Below, one piece after another: positions 1 to 10,400 of a DNA stretch of 64,000 nucleotides. The notes under the pieces were generated by a model, which saw only the letters and a program-made list of their open reading frames with translations, searched no databases and was not told where the DNA came from. Both the position numbers and the translations under genes were made by a program. The DNA is from Chionis minor (taxonomy: Eukaryota; Chordata; Aves; Charadriiformes; Chionididae): positions 806,001-870,000 of the forward strand of contig VZSF01009842.1 in assembly GCA_013398295.1 (NCBI GenBank), given 5' to 3'. The stretch's first letter is position 1. Every line of letters begins with the position of its first letter.

Positions 1-3000
1 TCTTTCCTCTGTTAGAGGGGAAAAGAAATATGAGGCTGGTTATGTTACATTTGCTTTAGGAAATCTTTACACAGCAGTATGCGATTAATTCCTAAATCGG
101 CTGAGAAGACAGAAGTGGCAAGGTGATTACTTTGTTTGAGATGGGAAAACTTACTAGTTTGGCAAAGGGGAGAAGTTTGGGAAAGCATAACAGGCTTTCC
201 CAAAAACAGATGCAAAAGGAAAACAACATTTGTTTTAGTGTACCAGCACCTGTCCACCCACCTGCACTAGGTATGACAGTCAGCAGGAAGCAGACCATCT
301 TGCTGCAGAGGCTTGCGTTTAGTTTTGTGGGAGGACTTCTGTCTTGCCATGGGGCACATCTTGGAGCCTTTTCTAGCTAAACCTCCAAGTCAATACTTAA
401 TATCCTTAGGCCCAAGCTTGGTATTGATAGCAAGGAAGGTTTCTGACTGCTTGCTGCCTTTGTGGAGTTCTTTTTTTTTTTTCTTTTTTTTTTTTTAAAA
501 AAAAGCATATTTGAATGTTTCTATGTGTTGCTCGAAGCAGCCTGTTACCGGTGTGCTCATTCGCTGATGGACTGGGATCAAGATCGTTTTCTTTGCAAGA
601 GCCTATATGATGCTGTGTCTTAGATCTGACCAGAACAGTGTTGATAATGCGCCAGTATTTCAGCTATTGCTGAACAGTGCTTGCATGGGATCAAAGCTGT
701 CTCTGCTTCTTACTCTGCACTCTGTGATTAGGCTGTGGGTGTGCAACAGTTTGGGAGGGGACACATCCAGGACACTCGACCTGGATTGACCAAAGGGATG
801 TTCCACACCACATAACATCATAGTCATCAGTAAAACTGGATGAAGTTTTTTTCCAAACTCGCAGTTGCTGAGAGCAATCCTGGGGGCAAGGGGCTAGAAA
901 ATCTGGATCCTTGAGCTTTGTTCCGGCTGTTGGAGTTTGTTGACGAATCTGTTTCAGTTGAAGTCTGCAGTAAACTCTCTTCTCTTAAGCCTGACTTTGT
1001 TCGGAGGAATGAAGTGTGGATTTTGGTTGGCCTTGTACATTACAGTAGCCTGCACCTACTATCCTCATGTTCCCATGCAAGAGCTTTGTGAAGCAGAAAA
1101 TACTAATAAGGACTTTCCTGGTCCTAAAAACTTAACCCCCATTTGCTGCATTGCTCTGCTTTTCTAGTCCTTTTAGTTCCCTTCATGAGAACATGGTTGC
1201 GTGCCATGTTTTGGCGCCTGCCTGCCCTGTCATGGCTGGATTTCTGCTCTCTCATGCACTTGGTAATAGAGGTTATCATTATTAACCAGTAGACTTGTGA
1301 GGCGGTTTGAGTTTTTGCCCACAAAAAGGGCTGGTGGCTTCAGTGTGACAGCAGATAAATAAAGTTCACTGTGAAATCACACTTCAAGGAGGCAACTGCT
1401 TGCATTTGGAGTACTGCAAAATTTCTAAAATCTCAGAAAATTAGGTGGTTTTGGAAGCTTCAAAAAAAATGAAGGCCTTTCCCTTTGTTGTGAGATCAAC
1501 TGTGTTTATGCAGGTATCTACCTGCAACCTTTACCAGCTTGACAATTCTGACATGTATCATTTTCAGGAAGGGAAAAAATGACTGAAGAGGGTAAACCTT
1601 CACATTTTGTCTTAGTCCTGAAGTGACTGTTTCCAAATGGCTCTTGAATCTCTGAGGTTTCAGTCACAGAGTACCCCTGTGAAAAGTCACGAGCGCAGCC
1701 TCATTGTTCTCATGTGCATAAAAAAAAAAGTATTACTTTAGTACTAGCAAGGTAGGGGTGCGCTTGCTTCTGTGGTAGATGAAGCATATAGCAGCTGGAA
1801 AGCACTCCTTGTCAAAGTTCACAGACTTGCAGCCACAGTGAAGATTCAGTTTTGCAGTGAGAAGCATCCTCTGAGGCAAAAAGGATAGAATCCCAGGAGT
1901 AATATGTTCTGTATGTTTTTAGATTATTGGGTTTTTTGAGGGACAAAAGTAATGAAACGGGAAGAAGCTAAAATGAACAAAAAAAAAAATCAAGGTCGGG
2001 GTTTGGATGAGAATATCGAGCAATTATAGTTAGTTTTTCAGGGTATCGTAAAAGAAAGGATAACAGATCTGAGAACCATGGCATTTCAATGTAGCCATGG
2101 ATGTTTGGTAGAAGTAAGAGGAAGTTGGGATGGAGGGGTTATTTGCTTGTTTTCTTCCTTCCCCTCTCTGTGCATGTTTTGAAGCGGTCATTTACTCCCC
2201 AGATTTTTTTGTAGTAAAACCTGTTGCTGGAGATCTTATTTTAATCCTGTAAATCAAGGTTTAAAGTCAGTCTAAATATTTTATTACTCAAGTAGAGAGT
2301 CTACCAAGCTCAGTAATCTTGTCATTGCTGTACATACGGTCAACAGTATGCACTGATTTAGTTCTTAACTTGGTTGGAGAAATCTGGATGGGAGGAAGAC
2401 TTATTAATTTGCAGTCACAGTACGAGATGGTATAATTTTCCCTGTTAGATGTTGTTACGGAGATTGGTACTCTTTCCACTTCAAAGAATAAGGTTGCTTT
2501 TTCCCCTTTGGTTCAGATTCAGTTTATGTTTGGAATGAAATAGTTAAAATTTGGAAATAAGGGTTGGCAGGAGGAATTTGGGTTTGGCTTGTAGGGTGTT
2601 TATTTACAGAGGTGTATCCTGTTGATAGATAGCGATGTTTAACTGTTAGCTAGCTTCAATCTACTGATTAGTTGTTAGATGATTTGGGAGCTTAATTTTT
2701 TACTCTAGTATATAGCATTGTAGTATAATGGATTTTGATTTGCTCATAGCAGACGTAGACAAGAGGCTTTTCTTTCTGAAATGTGTTTTAAAAAGATGAA
2801 TTGGGGTTTCATATTGTAATTAAAATTAGTTGTAGTGGCTAAAGGAGTAATAAGTGCTGAAAAGAGTTTCCTTATAGCCATTAAAAATTTTTTTTTTAGA
2901 GCCATGGATATTAAAAAACGGTAGAAAGGAAATAACTTAAAAACTTAACCAAAATTGTTTCAGTTTCTCTGTGCTTGTGAATAGTGTTTTGTGTTACGTA

Positions 3001-4579
3001 TCGATTTTATTCAGTGTCACCAGCTTGCATAAACTGGAGAAAACGGTGAAGATGGGAGGCTGCTGACAGATCAGCTTTGTGCCATGTCCTTTGCCAGTGC
3101 AGAAGTGAAAGGCTCCAGAGCTAGACTGCATGAATTTTTGAGTTGTAGGTGGTGTATGTGGGCTGAGCTACTTCCTGCAAGCTGTGATCTGAACTCCGTA
3201 GGGTTGTAGGCTGCATTGCTCCTTGCTTCCATCTCTTGCTTAGAGAAACAACCTGTAAAGAAGGAATTTGTGGAGGACTCAGCTGACAGAACTACCTATT
3301 GGGGTTTGGTGTCTGTCCCCAGAAATTTTATGAATAAGAACAGCGTCACCTTCTACTGCCTGCCACCCCCCAGCTCTTGCAGCAACAGAACTCACCAGAT
3401 CACTCTGAAATAAGCCTACAAATTAAAAGCTGTTCGTATTGGCTTAGTTGCAAAGATTACTGAAAAGGGACCTCATGATTGAAAACTGTTTTTTCTAAGT
3501 CCTACCATGCTCTGCAATATATTAAAACCTGATCTCTCCTGGACATTATTACAAGTTGTGCTGTGATCAGGTTTAAATCACTCATTTGCTGTTAATCCCC
3601 AGGGGGTGCCAGGGCATTTCTTATAAATTAAGAAGGTGCTCTTCTAGTCTGGTCAGGAGGCTGATACCATTGTTAATGAGCTGCTGGAAGAGATATCTTC
3701 TGATACAATAATAAGAGTGTCCAAAACTAATTTGAATACAGATTTCTTTTCACCCACAACATACTCTGAGCCCTGTTGAACTCTATTATTAACCCTGTTA
3801 TCTGCCATAAAGGGGAGTTTCCAAAATTTTGCTGTGAAGTGGAGAAGTAATTGCTTTTGCATATCTAATGGGAAGTATGGTGGAGGTTCAGCTTTTAAAT
3901 TAAATAATTAAAATCAGTAATGGATATTTGAACTAAGTTTCCATATACCTTTCTTCTTCTTTACATCTTGGGGTAGCTGTTACAGCAGTTTAGTAGGAAG
4001 AAGCAGTTTCAGAATAAAATTTTGAAAACTCTTCTAAATGTCTGTGGTGCAGTTTTCTGTAGTGTTCTTTAAAGACTCAAACATCTTTCCCTCAACAGGT
4101 GGATTTGTGGACTTTTTTCTTTATGTGAAAAGTAGGTTTCCTGTGCTTTCAGCTACAGTATCTGGTTTGCTGACTTTGCCTCTTCATAAGAGATCAAAAA
4201 TGTTTAAAGAGTATCTAAACTTGCTTGAAGTTTTAAATATGCTTTGGTGATATTATGTCAACCATATTTTTTAAGTCTTTATCAGCAAAATTAGTCTTTA
4301 AGAAATATAAATGCCTCAAGGAAAATGATTAGGCAGTCATATCTCTAAGCCATTATTTCTTACCATAAAAATACAGGTAATAGAATGCACCTTATAGTCA
4401 AAACTAGTTTGTAATAGCACTTTTTTTATTGTCTTTTAAGTAGCAATAGATAAGATACAGTGTTTGCTGTGATTGTAGGGAATAATAATTGTGGATTTAA
4501 TGTACAGTAAAGAATAGAAGCATTTTTCACTTATTATTCTATCACTCACTTCATTACTGGCATCTGGTTACTTCTTGTC
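1..4579 (+). other. NDUFA10: NDUFA10 intron (5' part in window), no exon seen
   Basis: AT-rich non-coding sequence that by position is the intron before the 7406 exon. I looked for the preceding human-type exon (the region ending just before the EDIEYL block) and found no matching peptide with splice sites. Longest open frames are under 90 codons and look random. Visible structure: a T-tract with an adjoining A-run at 471-504, and short A/T runs near 1980 and 2888. Confidence 0.6.
471..504. repeat. T-tract followed by A-run
   Basis: About 25 T residues interrupted by a single C (position 483), running directly into eight A residues at 497-504. The T/A junction is self-complementary and could fold back over 8 bp. 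This is a simple low-complexity repeat, likely variable in length between individuals. Confidence 0.9.
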
Positions 4580-4702
4580 AATGGATCTAAGGGCTCTAAC
4601 TCCACTGCCCAAGTCACAGTAGGTAAAACCAGGGGCTCTGAGAATGGAGAACTGTCCACAGTAGGAGAAGATCAGGTTCGAGACCACCTGAACAACCTGA
4701 AA

Positions 4703-6163
4703 GTGCACAAGTCCATGGAACCTGATGAAATTCATCCACGGGTCCTGAAGGAGCTGGCGGACCAAGTTGCGAAGCCACTTTCCATCATATTTGAGAAATC
4801 GTGGCAGTCTGGTGAAATTCCTGTGGATTGGAAAAAGGGGAACATAACCCCGACATTCAAGAAAGGAAAAAAAGAGGACCCAGGAAACTATAGGCCAGTC
4901 AGTCTCACCTCTGTGCCTGGCAAGATCATGGAGCAGATCCTCCTGGAATCTCTGCTAAGGCACATGGAAAATAAGGAGGTGATTGGAGACAGCCAACATG
5001 GCTTCACCAAGGGCAAATCCTGCCTGACAAACTTGATGGCCTTCTACGATACTGCCATGAACTTGGTGGACAAAGGCAGAGCAACGGACGTCATCTACCT
5101 GGACTTAAGCAAAGCATTTGACACTGTCCCGCATGACATCCTGGTCTCCAAATTGGAGAGTCACGGGTTCGATGAATGGACCACTCGGTGGATAAGGAAC
5201 TGGCTGGATGGCCGCACTCAAAGGGTTGTGGTTAATGGGTCAATGTCCACGTGGCGGCCAGTGACGAGTGGTGTCCCGCAAGGGTCAGTACTGGGACCAG
5301 TGCTATTTAACATCTTTGTTGGAGACATGGACAGTGGGATCGAGTGCACCCTCAGCAAGTTTGCCGATGACACCAAGCTCGGTGGCGCGGTTGACACACT
5401 GGAGGGAAGGGATGCCATCCAGAGGGACCTGGACAGGCTTGAGAGGTGGGCTAATGCAAATGGCATGAAGTTCAACCAAGCCAAGTGCAGAGTCCTACAC
5501 CTGGGACGTGGCAATCCCAGGCATAAATACAGGCTGGGCAGAGAATGGCTGGAGAGCAGCCCTGAGGAGAAGGACTTGGGAGTGCTCATGGATGAGAAGC
5601 TCAACATGAGCCGGCAGTGCGCGCTGGCAGCCCAGAAAGCCAACCGTATCCTGGGTTGCATCAAAAGAAGCGTGGCCAGCAGGGCACGGGAGGTGATTCT
5701 CCCCCTCTACTCTGCGCTTGTGAGACCCCACCTGGAGTACTGTGTCCAGCTCTGGAGTCCTCAACATAGAAAGGACATGGAACTGTTGGAACAGGTCCAG
5801 CGAAGGGCCACTAAGATGATTAGAGGGATGGAGCACCTCTCCTGTGAGGACAGGCTGAGAGAGCTGGGGCTGTTCAGCCTGGAGAAGAGAAGGCTCCGGG
5901 GAGACCTGAGAGCAGCCTTTCAGTATCTGAAGGGAGCCTACAGGAGAGCTGGAGAGGGACTCTTTGTCAGGAAGTCTAGTGCTAGGACAAGGGGTAATGG
6001 TTTTAAATTGGAAGAGGGGAGATTTCGATTAGATATTAGGAAGAAGTTCTTTACTGTGAGGGTGGTGAGGCACTGGAACAGGTTACCCAGAGAAGTTGTG
6101 GATGCCCCATCCCTGGAGGTGTTCAAGGCCAGGCTGCATGGGGCTTTGAGCAACCTGCTGTAG
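4703..6163 (+). CDS. CR1 ORF2 fragment: reverse transcriptase and C-terminal region
   Basis: The longest open frame of the window: 486 codons from the first Met, although CR1-like coding in the same frame already starts near 4583 (the block STAQVT is visible upstream). The product copies element RNA into DNA at the target site. Visible motifs: [16 protein letters not shown] and [13 protein letters not shown] in the fingers; motif [10 protein letters not shown] with catalytic Asp 134; motif [11 protein letters not shown] at 190-199; motif C FADD at 220-223 with catalytic Asp 222 and 223; and the CR1 C-terminal block [25 protein letters not shown] near residues 455-475. There is no stop or frameshift. 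The start codon is internal because the element is 5'-truncated, so the endonuclease is absent and autonomous transposition is not expected. The intact frame and many CpGs suggest a young copy. Confidence 0.9.
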   Translation: MHKSMEPDEIHPRVLKELADQVAKPLSIIFEKSWQSGEIPVDWKKGNITPTFKKGKKEDPGNYRPVSLTSVPGKIMEQILLESLLRHMENKEVIGDSQHGFTKGKSCLTNLMAFYDTAMNLVDKGRATDVIYLDLSKAFDTVPHDILVSKLESHGFDEWTTRWIRNWLDGRTQRVVVNGSMSTWRPVTSGVPQGSVLGPVLFNIFVGDMDSGIECTLSKFADDTKLGGAVDTLEGRDAIQRDLDRLERWANANGMKFNQAKCRVLHLGRGNPRHKYRLGREWLESSPEEKDLGVLMDEKLNMSRQCALAAQKANRILGCIKRSVASRAREVILPLYSALVRPHLEYCVQLWSPQHRKDMELLEQVQRRATKMIRGMEHLSCEDRLRELGLFSLEKRRLRGDLRAAFQYLKGAYRRAGEGLFVRKSSARTRGNGFKLEEGRFRLDIRKKFFTVRVVRHWNRLPREVVDAPSLEVFKARLHGALSNLL

Positions 6164-6239
6164 TCAGAGGTGTCCCTGCCCATGGCAGGGGGGTTGGAAC
6201 TTGATGATCTTTAAGGTCCCTTCCAACTCTAACCATCCT

Positions 6240-6262
6240 GTGATCCTATGATTCCTATGATC
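6240..6262 (+). repeat. CR1 3'-terminal short repeat
   Basis: Imperfect tandem repeat of an 8-9 bp unit (TGTGATCC, TATGATTCC, TATGATC) that ends the CR1 element. CR1 elements characteristically end in such an octamer microsatellite instead of a poly(A) tail, and it marks the right boundary of the insertion. Confidence 0.75.
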
Positions 6263-7405
6263 AACAGCGTGTCATCAGGATTTTGGTTCTGACCTCAGAG
6301 CTTTATCTTCCCTTTCTGGAAAAGGCCTCTAAAAAGTGGTATGTGGAGCTGTAACAATCCACTCCTTCCCAAGTTTCTTCAAGGTACTATCGCCACCTCA
6401 TCATGCACCTTAAGTGCATCTTCCCAATGCTAGTTCACGTTTCCTTCAGATCTAGTCAGTCGTGTGTGATAACCTCAGGCTTGTGTTAAGCAATTGCTCA
6501 GTGGACCAGCAAAGATCTGTTTTCTGATGAAGATAGCCTGTAAATGAAGCTCAAACATGGGATTGATAAGTTTGGAGATGCTGGAGGAGTGATTTGCTGA
6601 GTTGGTGTTACTTGTTTGAGTGATTCCGGGTGGAGCTGTGAGCTTCACCTCTCCTTTCTGCTCAGGGTGCATGCATGCATGGATAGGTCTTGATGACTGA
6701 TCAAACTGGGAGCCTTTGGACTTCTGTCAGTATGACAACTTCAAGGGTGTTTGAGTTTTTCCAGCCTCAAACATGCCTTCATTTCTGTGATGTGAACCAC
6801 ACACAGCAACACAGAGAAGCAATTGCCACAATTGCTCCTCAGTCTGTCTAAGTTAGTATGCCACTAAACCATTTTGAAAAAAAACCCCAAGAAGAAAGAA
6901 AAACCAAAAAACCAGCCACCCAGGCTTCCTACGTAGCATGATGGGGTTTGTTTGCAAAAAAAGGGGGTAAAATTTAGACTTATTTCCATTTCCTCCTCAT
7001 TCTGTGTTAGAGGTGGGGTTGTTTGCTTCCTTTCAGCCCCAACAGCAGGTTGAAGAAGATCCTCTTGGATCAGGTAAGAATTTGGAAATAAGGCACCTCT
7101 TATGAGATTTATTCCCCACCGTCCTCTGCTCACCAAGGCTGAAAGCACACAGAACTTTAGAGCTGGCTCCCATGTGTCTGCGCAGTGCTTATGGCAGGGC
7201 CACAAACTCCAGAAATGTGACCAGGAGATGATATGTTTAGACATTTGCATTATTAATACAGCTTTATCAGTGAAGCCTTTTTGCTGGGTGACTTGTTTAA
7301 TAATATATTTTAATTATTTCATTGATTTGGGGGGCACATTCATTGATTTTTTTCAGTGTTTGGATCAGACCACCTCTTAACGTGATTTTCATCTCCTGAT
7401 TCCAG
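6263..7405 (+). other. NDUFA10: Intron segment between CR1 and the NDUFA10 exon
   Basis: Non-coding. Contains a (GCAT)3 block at about 6670-6681, A/C-rich low-complexity sequence at about 6875-6915, and the candidate cryptic exon at 7037-7073. It ends in the functional acceptor of the 7406 exon. Confidence 0.7.
7037..7073 (+). other. Candidate cryptic or poison exon in NDUFA10
   Basis: Seen: a pyrimidine-rich acceptor (TTTGCTTCCTTTCAG, ending 7036), 37 bases, then a near-consensus donor GTAAGA at 7074. It lies 332 bases before the real 7406 exon. Its length is not a multiple of three. The following exon is in phase 0, so inclusion shifts the frame and produces a TGA a few codons into the 7406 exon (read as GAT AAT CGA GGA CAT TGA). 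It could be a regulated poison exon or a chance pseudo-exon; the latter is the more common outcome. Confidence 0.25.
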
Positions 7406-7491
7406 ATAATCGAGGACATTGAGTACCTGAAGTTTGATAAGGGGCCATGGCTGGAGCAGGATGATGTTTCTCTCCATCATTTGAGACTTTA
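7406..7491 (+). CDS. NDUFA10: NDUFA10 internal coding exon (third from last)
   Basis: This exon encodes part of the C-terminal region of NDUFA10, the 42 kDa accessory subunit of mitochondrial NADH:ubiquinone oxidoreductase (complex I). The subunit sits on the matrix side of the membrane arm and has a deoxyribonucleoside-kinase-like fold; it is an accessory rather than a redox subunit. Seen: an acceptor ending TTCCAG at 7405, 28 full codons plus two bases (TA), and a strong donor GTAAGT from 7492. The translation contains [14 protein letters not shown], which matches the human protein as I recall it; over the whole exon about 20 of 29 residues agree, counting the Tyr codon split with the next exon. 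The exon starts in phase 0 and ends after two codon bases. The exon before it was not found in this window. Identification is very firm because all three exons fit in order, phase and sequence. Confidence 0.95.
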
Positions 7492-10400
7492 GTAAGTATG
7501 ATGCCTTCCACTAAACATTACGTAGCATCAAATCTCAGGGAAAATGGTTGAAGCCTTGACTTTTTTAAGGTATGTTTATATTTGCACTCTGACTTGATTT
7601 TTTTTGTCAGAAGTCAGCAGTGATAGACTTCTGTACTATTGATGCTTGGCACTAATACAGTGTGGTGTTTTCCTGCTGCTAATAATTGATTAGACAAGAG
7701 ACTCAAGACTAATAGATTCAGTTCTGTTAATGAAGCACAGGAACTCTCCAGGCACTTCCTAAGTGCTGTGACCTGTGGCTTTCACTTTTGGGAATGTGTT
7801 TTTGTGAGCACTTCCGTTCCTGGGTGATTGCAAAAAACATTTCATTTTAAAAAAGAGGATTTATGCAGTTGACCTGGTGGTTTCTCTGCCACCCTGGCAC
7901 CATGACAGCCTTCAGCAAAGCTTGTTAACAGACTGACCTTGTAGCAGGTTTTATATGTGGTTCTGTTTAGATTGGCTGTGTTTAGAGTGTTTATTCTAAA
8001 ACTGGGCTAGTTTCTTATGCTGTTTGCTTTCAAATGTCTTTCCAGCAGTCAAGAAGCTGGCAGAACAGAGTGTAGAGGGGCAAAGGAAAGAGTCAAACTT
8101 GAGTGACTGCTCAAGAAGTTCTTTCTTCCTCCTTTTGCCAGATTCCCAGTAACTAATCCTAAATAGAAGCTTTAACCCTAATTCACACAATGAAGTATTG
8201 CAGTTTTGTCATTCATTCTTTATAATAACAAGGGGGATTGTAAAGTATAACAATCTAAGGCTTTTTTGTTGTTGTTAAAGATCCTTGTCTATTTAATTGG
8301 ATATGAAGAGATCAAACTCAGTAGAAAGTGCCATGCTGTAACAGAATCAAATTTGATTATAATAATGTTTTGTAAGTACTCCGTGGTTACCTATCCTCCA
8401 GTTCATCTGCGGAGTGCTACTGGTGGGGCTGCATGTGTTCCCAGAGCAATGCTGAAAAGAGGTAGTCCTCCAAATGATGCGAACCCAAACCATTGATATG
8501 TATGTAAAGTGAGATCAGACTTATGCTTTTATACATGTTAGAGATGAAGCATCAGGAGTGCCACTCTGAAGTCATATTGATGAATAAAGCGTTCTCTGGA
8601 TAACCCCATAGAAAGAATATGTCTACACTTGTAAAACTATTAATAGGGATAACCTTGAACTGAAGTGAGACAAGCTCCCCATTTTGATAGAACATCTTTA
8701 AACTGAATGTGCTGGTACTAAGTGCACTTTAGTTACTCCATTTGTAAAACAAAATTTAAGAATTACTTTCTTGTCATTAATTTCAGATTATCTCACAGGT
8801 TAAGAGAAACTGGGATTTTTTAAAATAGAATATCTGTATTCGAATTTTTGTCTTTATTGTGACTGGCATTGGAGTAGTAAGTTAAAACTGTTTTTTTTTT
8901 TCCACAGGCTTCTAGTATTTGCCTCTTAGTCTTTTGTACTGTTACGTCAAATGCCTCCAAAAATTAGAATAGTGTTTCTTTTCTATGGCCCTTCTATCAA
9001 GGGGTGAAGACAGAACACAGAAGAGCAGTGTTGTATGGTGTCTGAGAAACAAGTAATGATTGTTTAAGTATCTAAAGTATCTAAGCAGAAGTTTCTTCAT
9101 GTAGTAACTAAAGGGTAGCATCTGGTTACTTAGACCCCGCAAAACTATCAATCAGATTTGCTTGAAAGAGAAAATACAATTAAGTTGCTTGTTTTCCCAT
9201 AGCTTCACACTAGTACAGGTATTGAGAAAGGATTATTAATTGCAGAGTGTAGGAGGGAATTAAAGGCAAGCATACACTTGAAGAGCAGTGTATTAAGATA
9301 CTGTGTGAAAATTGTACCTCGCAGCTGAAGGGAATAAATTGCATTGTTAAGGATTCAATTTTTCATTGAAGCCTGGAGGAGGGTGAAAGGGTCTCCTGTA
9401 CAAGGTTCCTGTCACTGTAGGTAATACAAAACTATTTCTTCTATTGGCAGCATGTTTCAAGATCTTACAATACAACAAACTGCTAATGTAAATGTTCTTA
9501 TGGTCTGAATTTTACTGTTTTCCTCTTGCCTTCTGAATAGCATTGTCAAGATTATATTTGTATTCAGGCAGATGATGAACGGGCTTGGTGTTTGCTTTGA
9601 GTCTTCATTTGGTGCTGGGGTATTAAGGCATTGATCAAATGCGGAACGACAGATCCTGTGCCAATTTTGCACTCATGCCTTGCTCAGCTGAACAAGGAAA
9701 TCATGGGCAATACGTTGGGCAGCCTAGGAAGAGCACTTTTTATAAAAATGTGTAGGTTTGGACATGATCTTTCCTCATGTTAACTCCAGAAGTGCAGGAC
9801 AGACATGAGTCTGCCTTCACAGCCTGCACAAACTTCACTCCTGAAAACATGTCAGGCCCAGTGCCAGCAAATGTCTAAGGACAAATGGGCAAATGTCTAA
9901 GGACCATGCAAGCATTGCAAGGAGTCTGCTGCATGTCTTCAGTGTTGGAATTGCATCCCAGAGTATCAAACGTCAAACTGAGGTGCTAATTCATGAATGT
10001 TAGAGCTGGTGCTTTCCTCACTTTTTCCAGTGCCCAAGTAGAAAAGAGCTTGTCGTACCCATTCTTCTGCAGATTTTCAGGTGTCCCATGCCTACATTAG
10101 TGTCTCCTTTTGGAAAGAGGCTTTTTAGCAGGTTTCTGATGGGCTCCCTGTTCCATATGCTGGCACATGCTGCCCTCTCGTGGGTGTTTCCGGAAGACTG
10201 CAGCAGATACTCGTTTTTCCATTTGCAATTGCTTCCTTCGTTGACCTCTTAGCATTTTGTACAGCGCACTCATTCTGACTTGGGCTATTTCAGCTGTGGT
10301 GCAGCCAGAGGGGCAGCATGCTCTGATCGAGCACCGTGGTGGCAGGCAGGGTGTTGCAGTCATAATCCCGCTCCAGTGCTGGCTTGGCTGTTGGCAGTTG

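Larger units (their letters stand above)
4580..6262 (+). mobile_element. 5'-truncated CR1 non-LTR retrotransposon (LINE), sense to NDUFA10
   Basis: CR1 is the dominant LINE family of birds and other sauropsids. Seen: reverse-transcriptase coding sequence in a single open frame, then a short 3' UTR with the typical CR1 tail (GGTTGGAACTTGATGATCTT, then AAGGTCCCTTCCAACTC). The element ends in a short imperfect repeat (TGATCCTATGATTCCTATGA) at about 6240-6262, like the octamer repeats at CR1 3' ends. Similarity to CR1 begins near 4580; ORF1 and the endonuclease half of ORF2 are missing, the usual result of incomplete target-primed reverse transcription. No clear target-site duplication was found, which is normal for CR1. 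It lies in an NDUFA10 intron, ending 1.1 kb before the 7406 exon. Confidence 0.95.

Noticed and set aside
1081..1131. Possible preceding NDUFA10 exon (AGCTTTGTGAAGCAGAAAAT region)
   Set aside because: The translation does not match the expected NDUFA10 block and there is no GT donor at the right place.
5218..5664. 148-codon antisense frame over the CR1 reverse transcriptase
   Set aside because: A shadow of the strongly biased coding sequence on the other strand.
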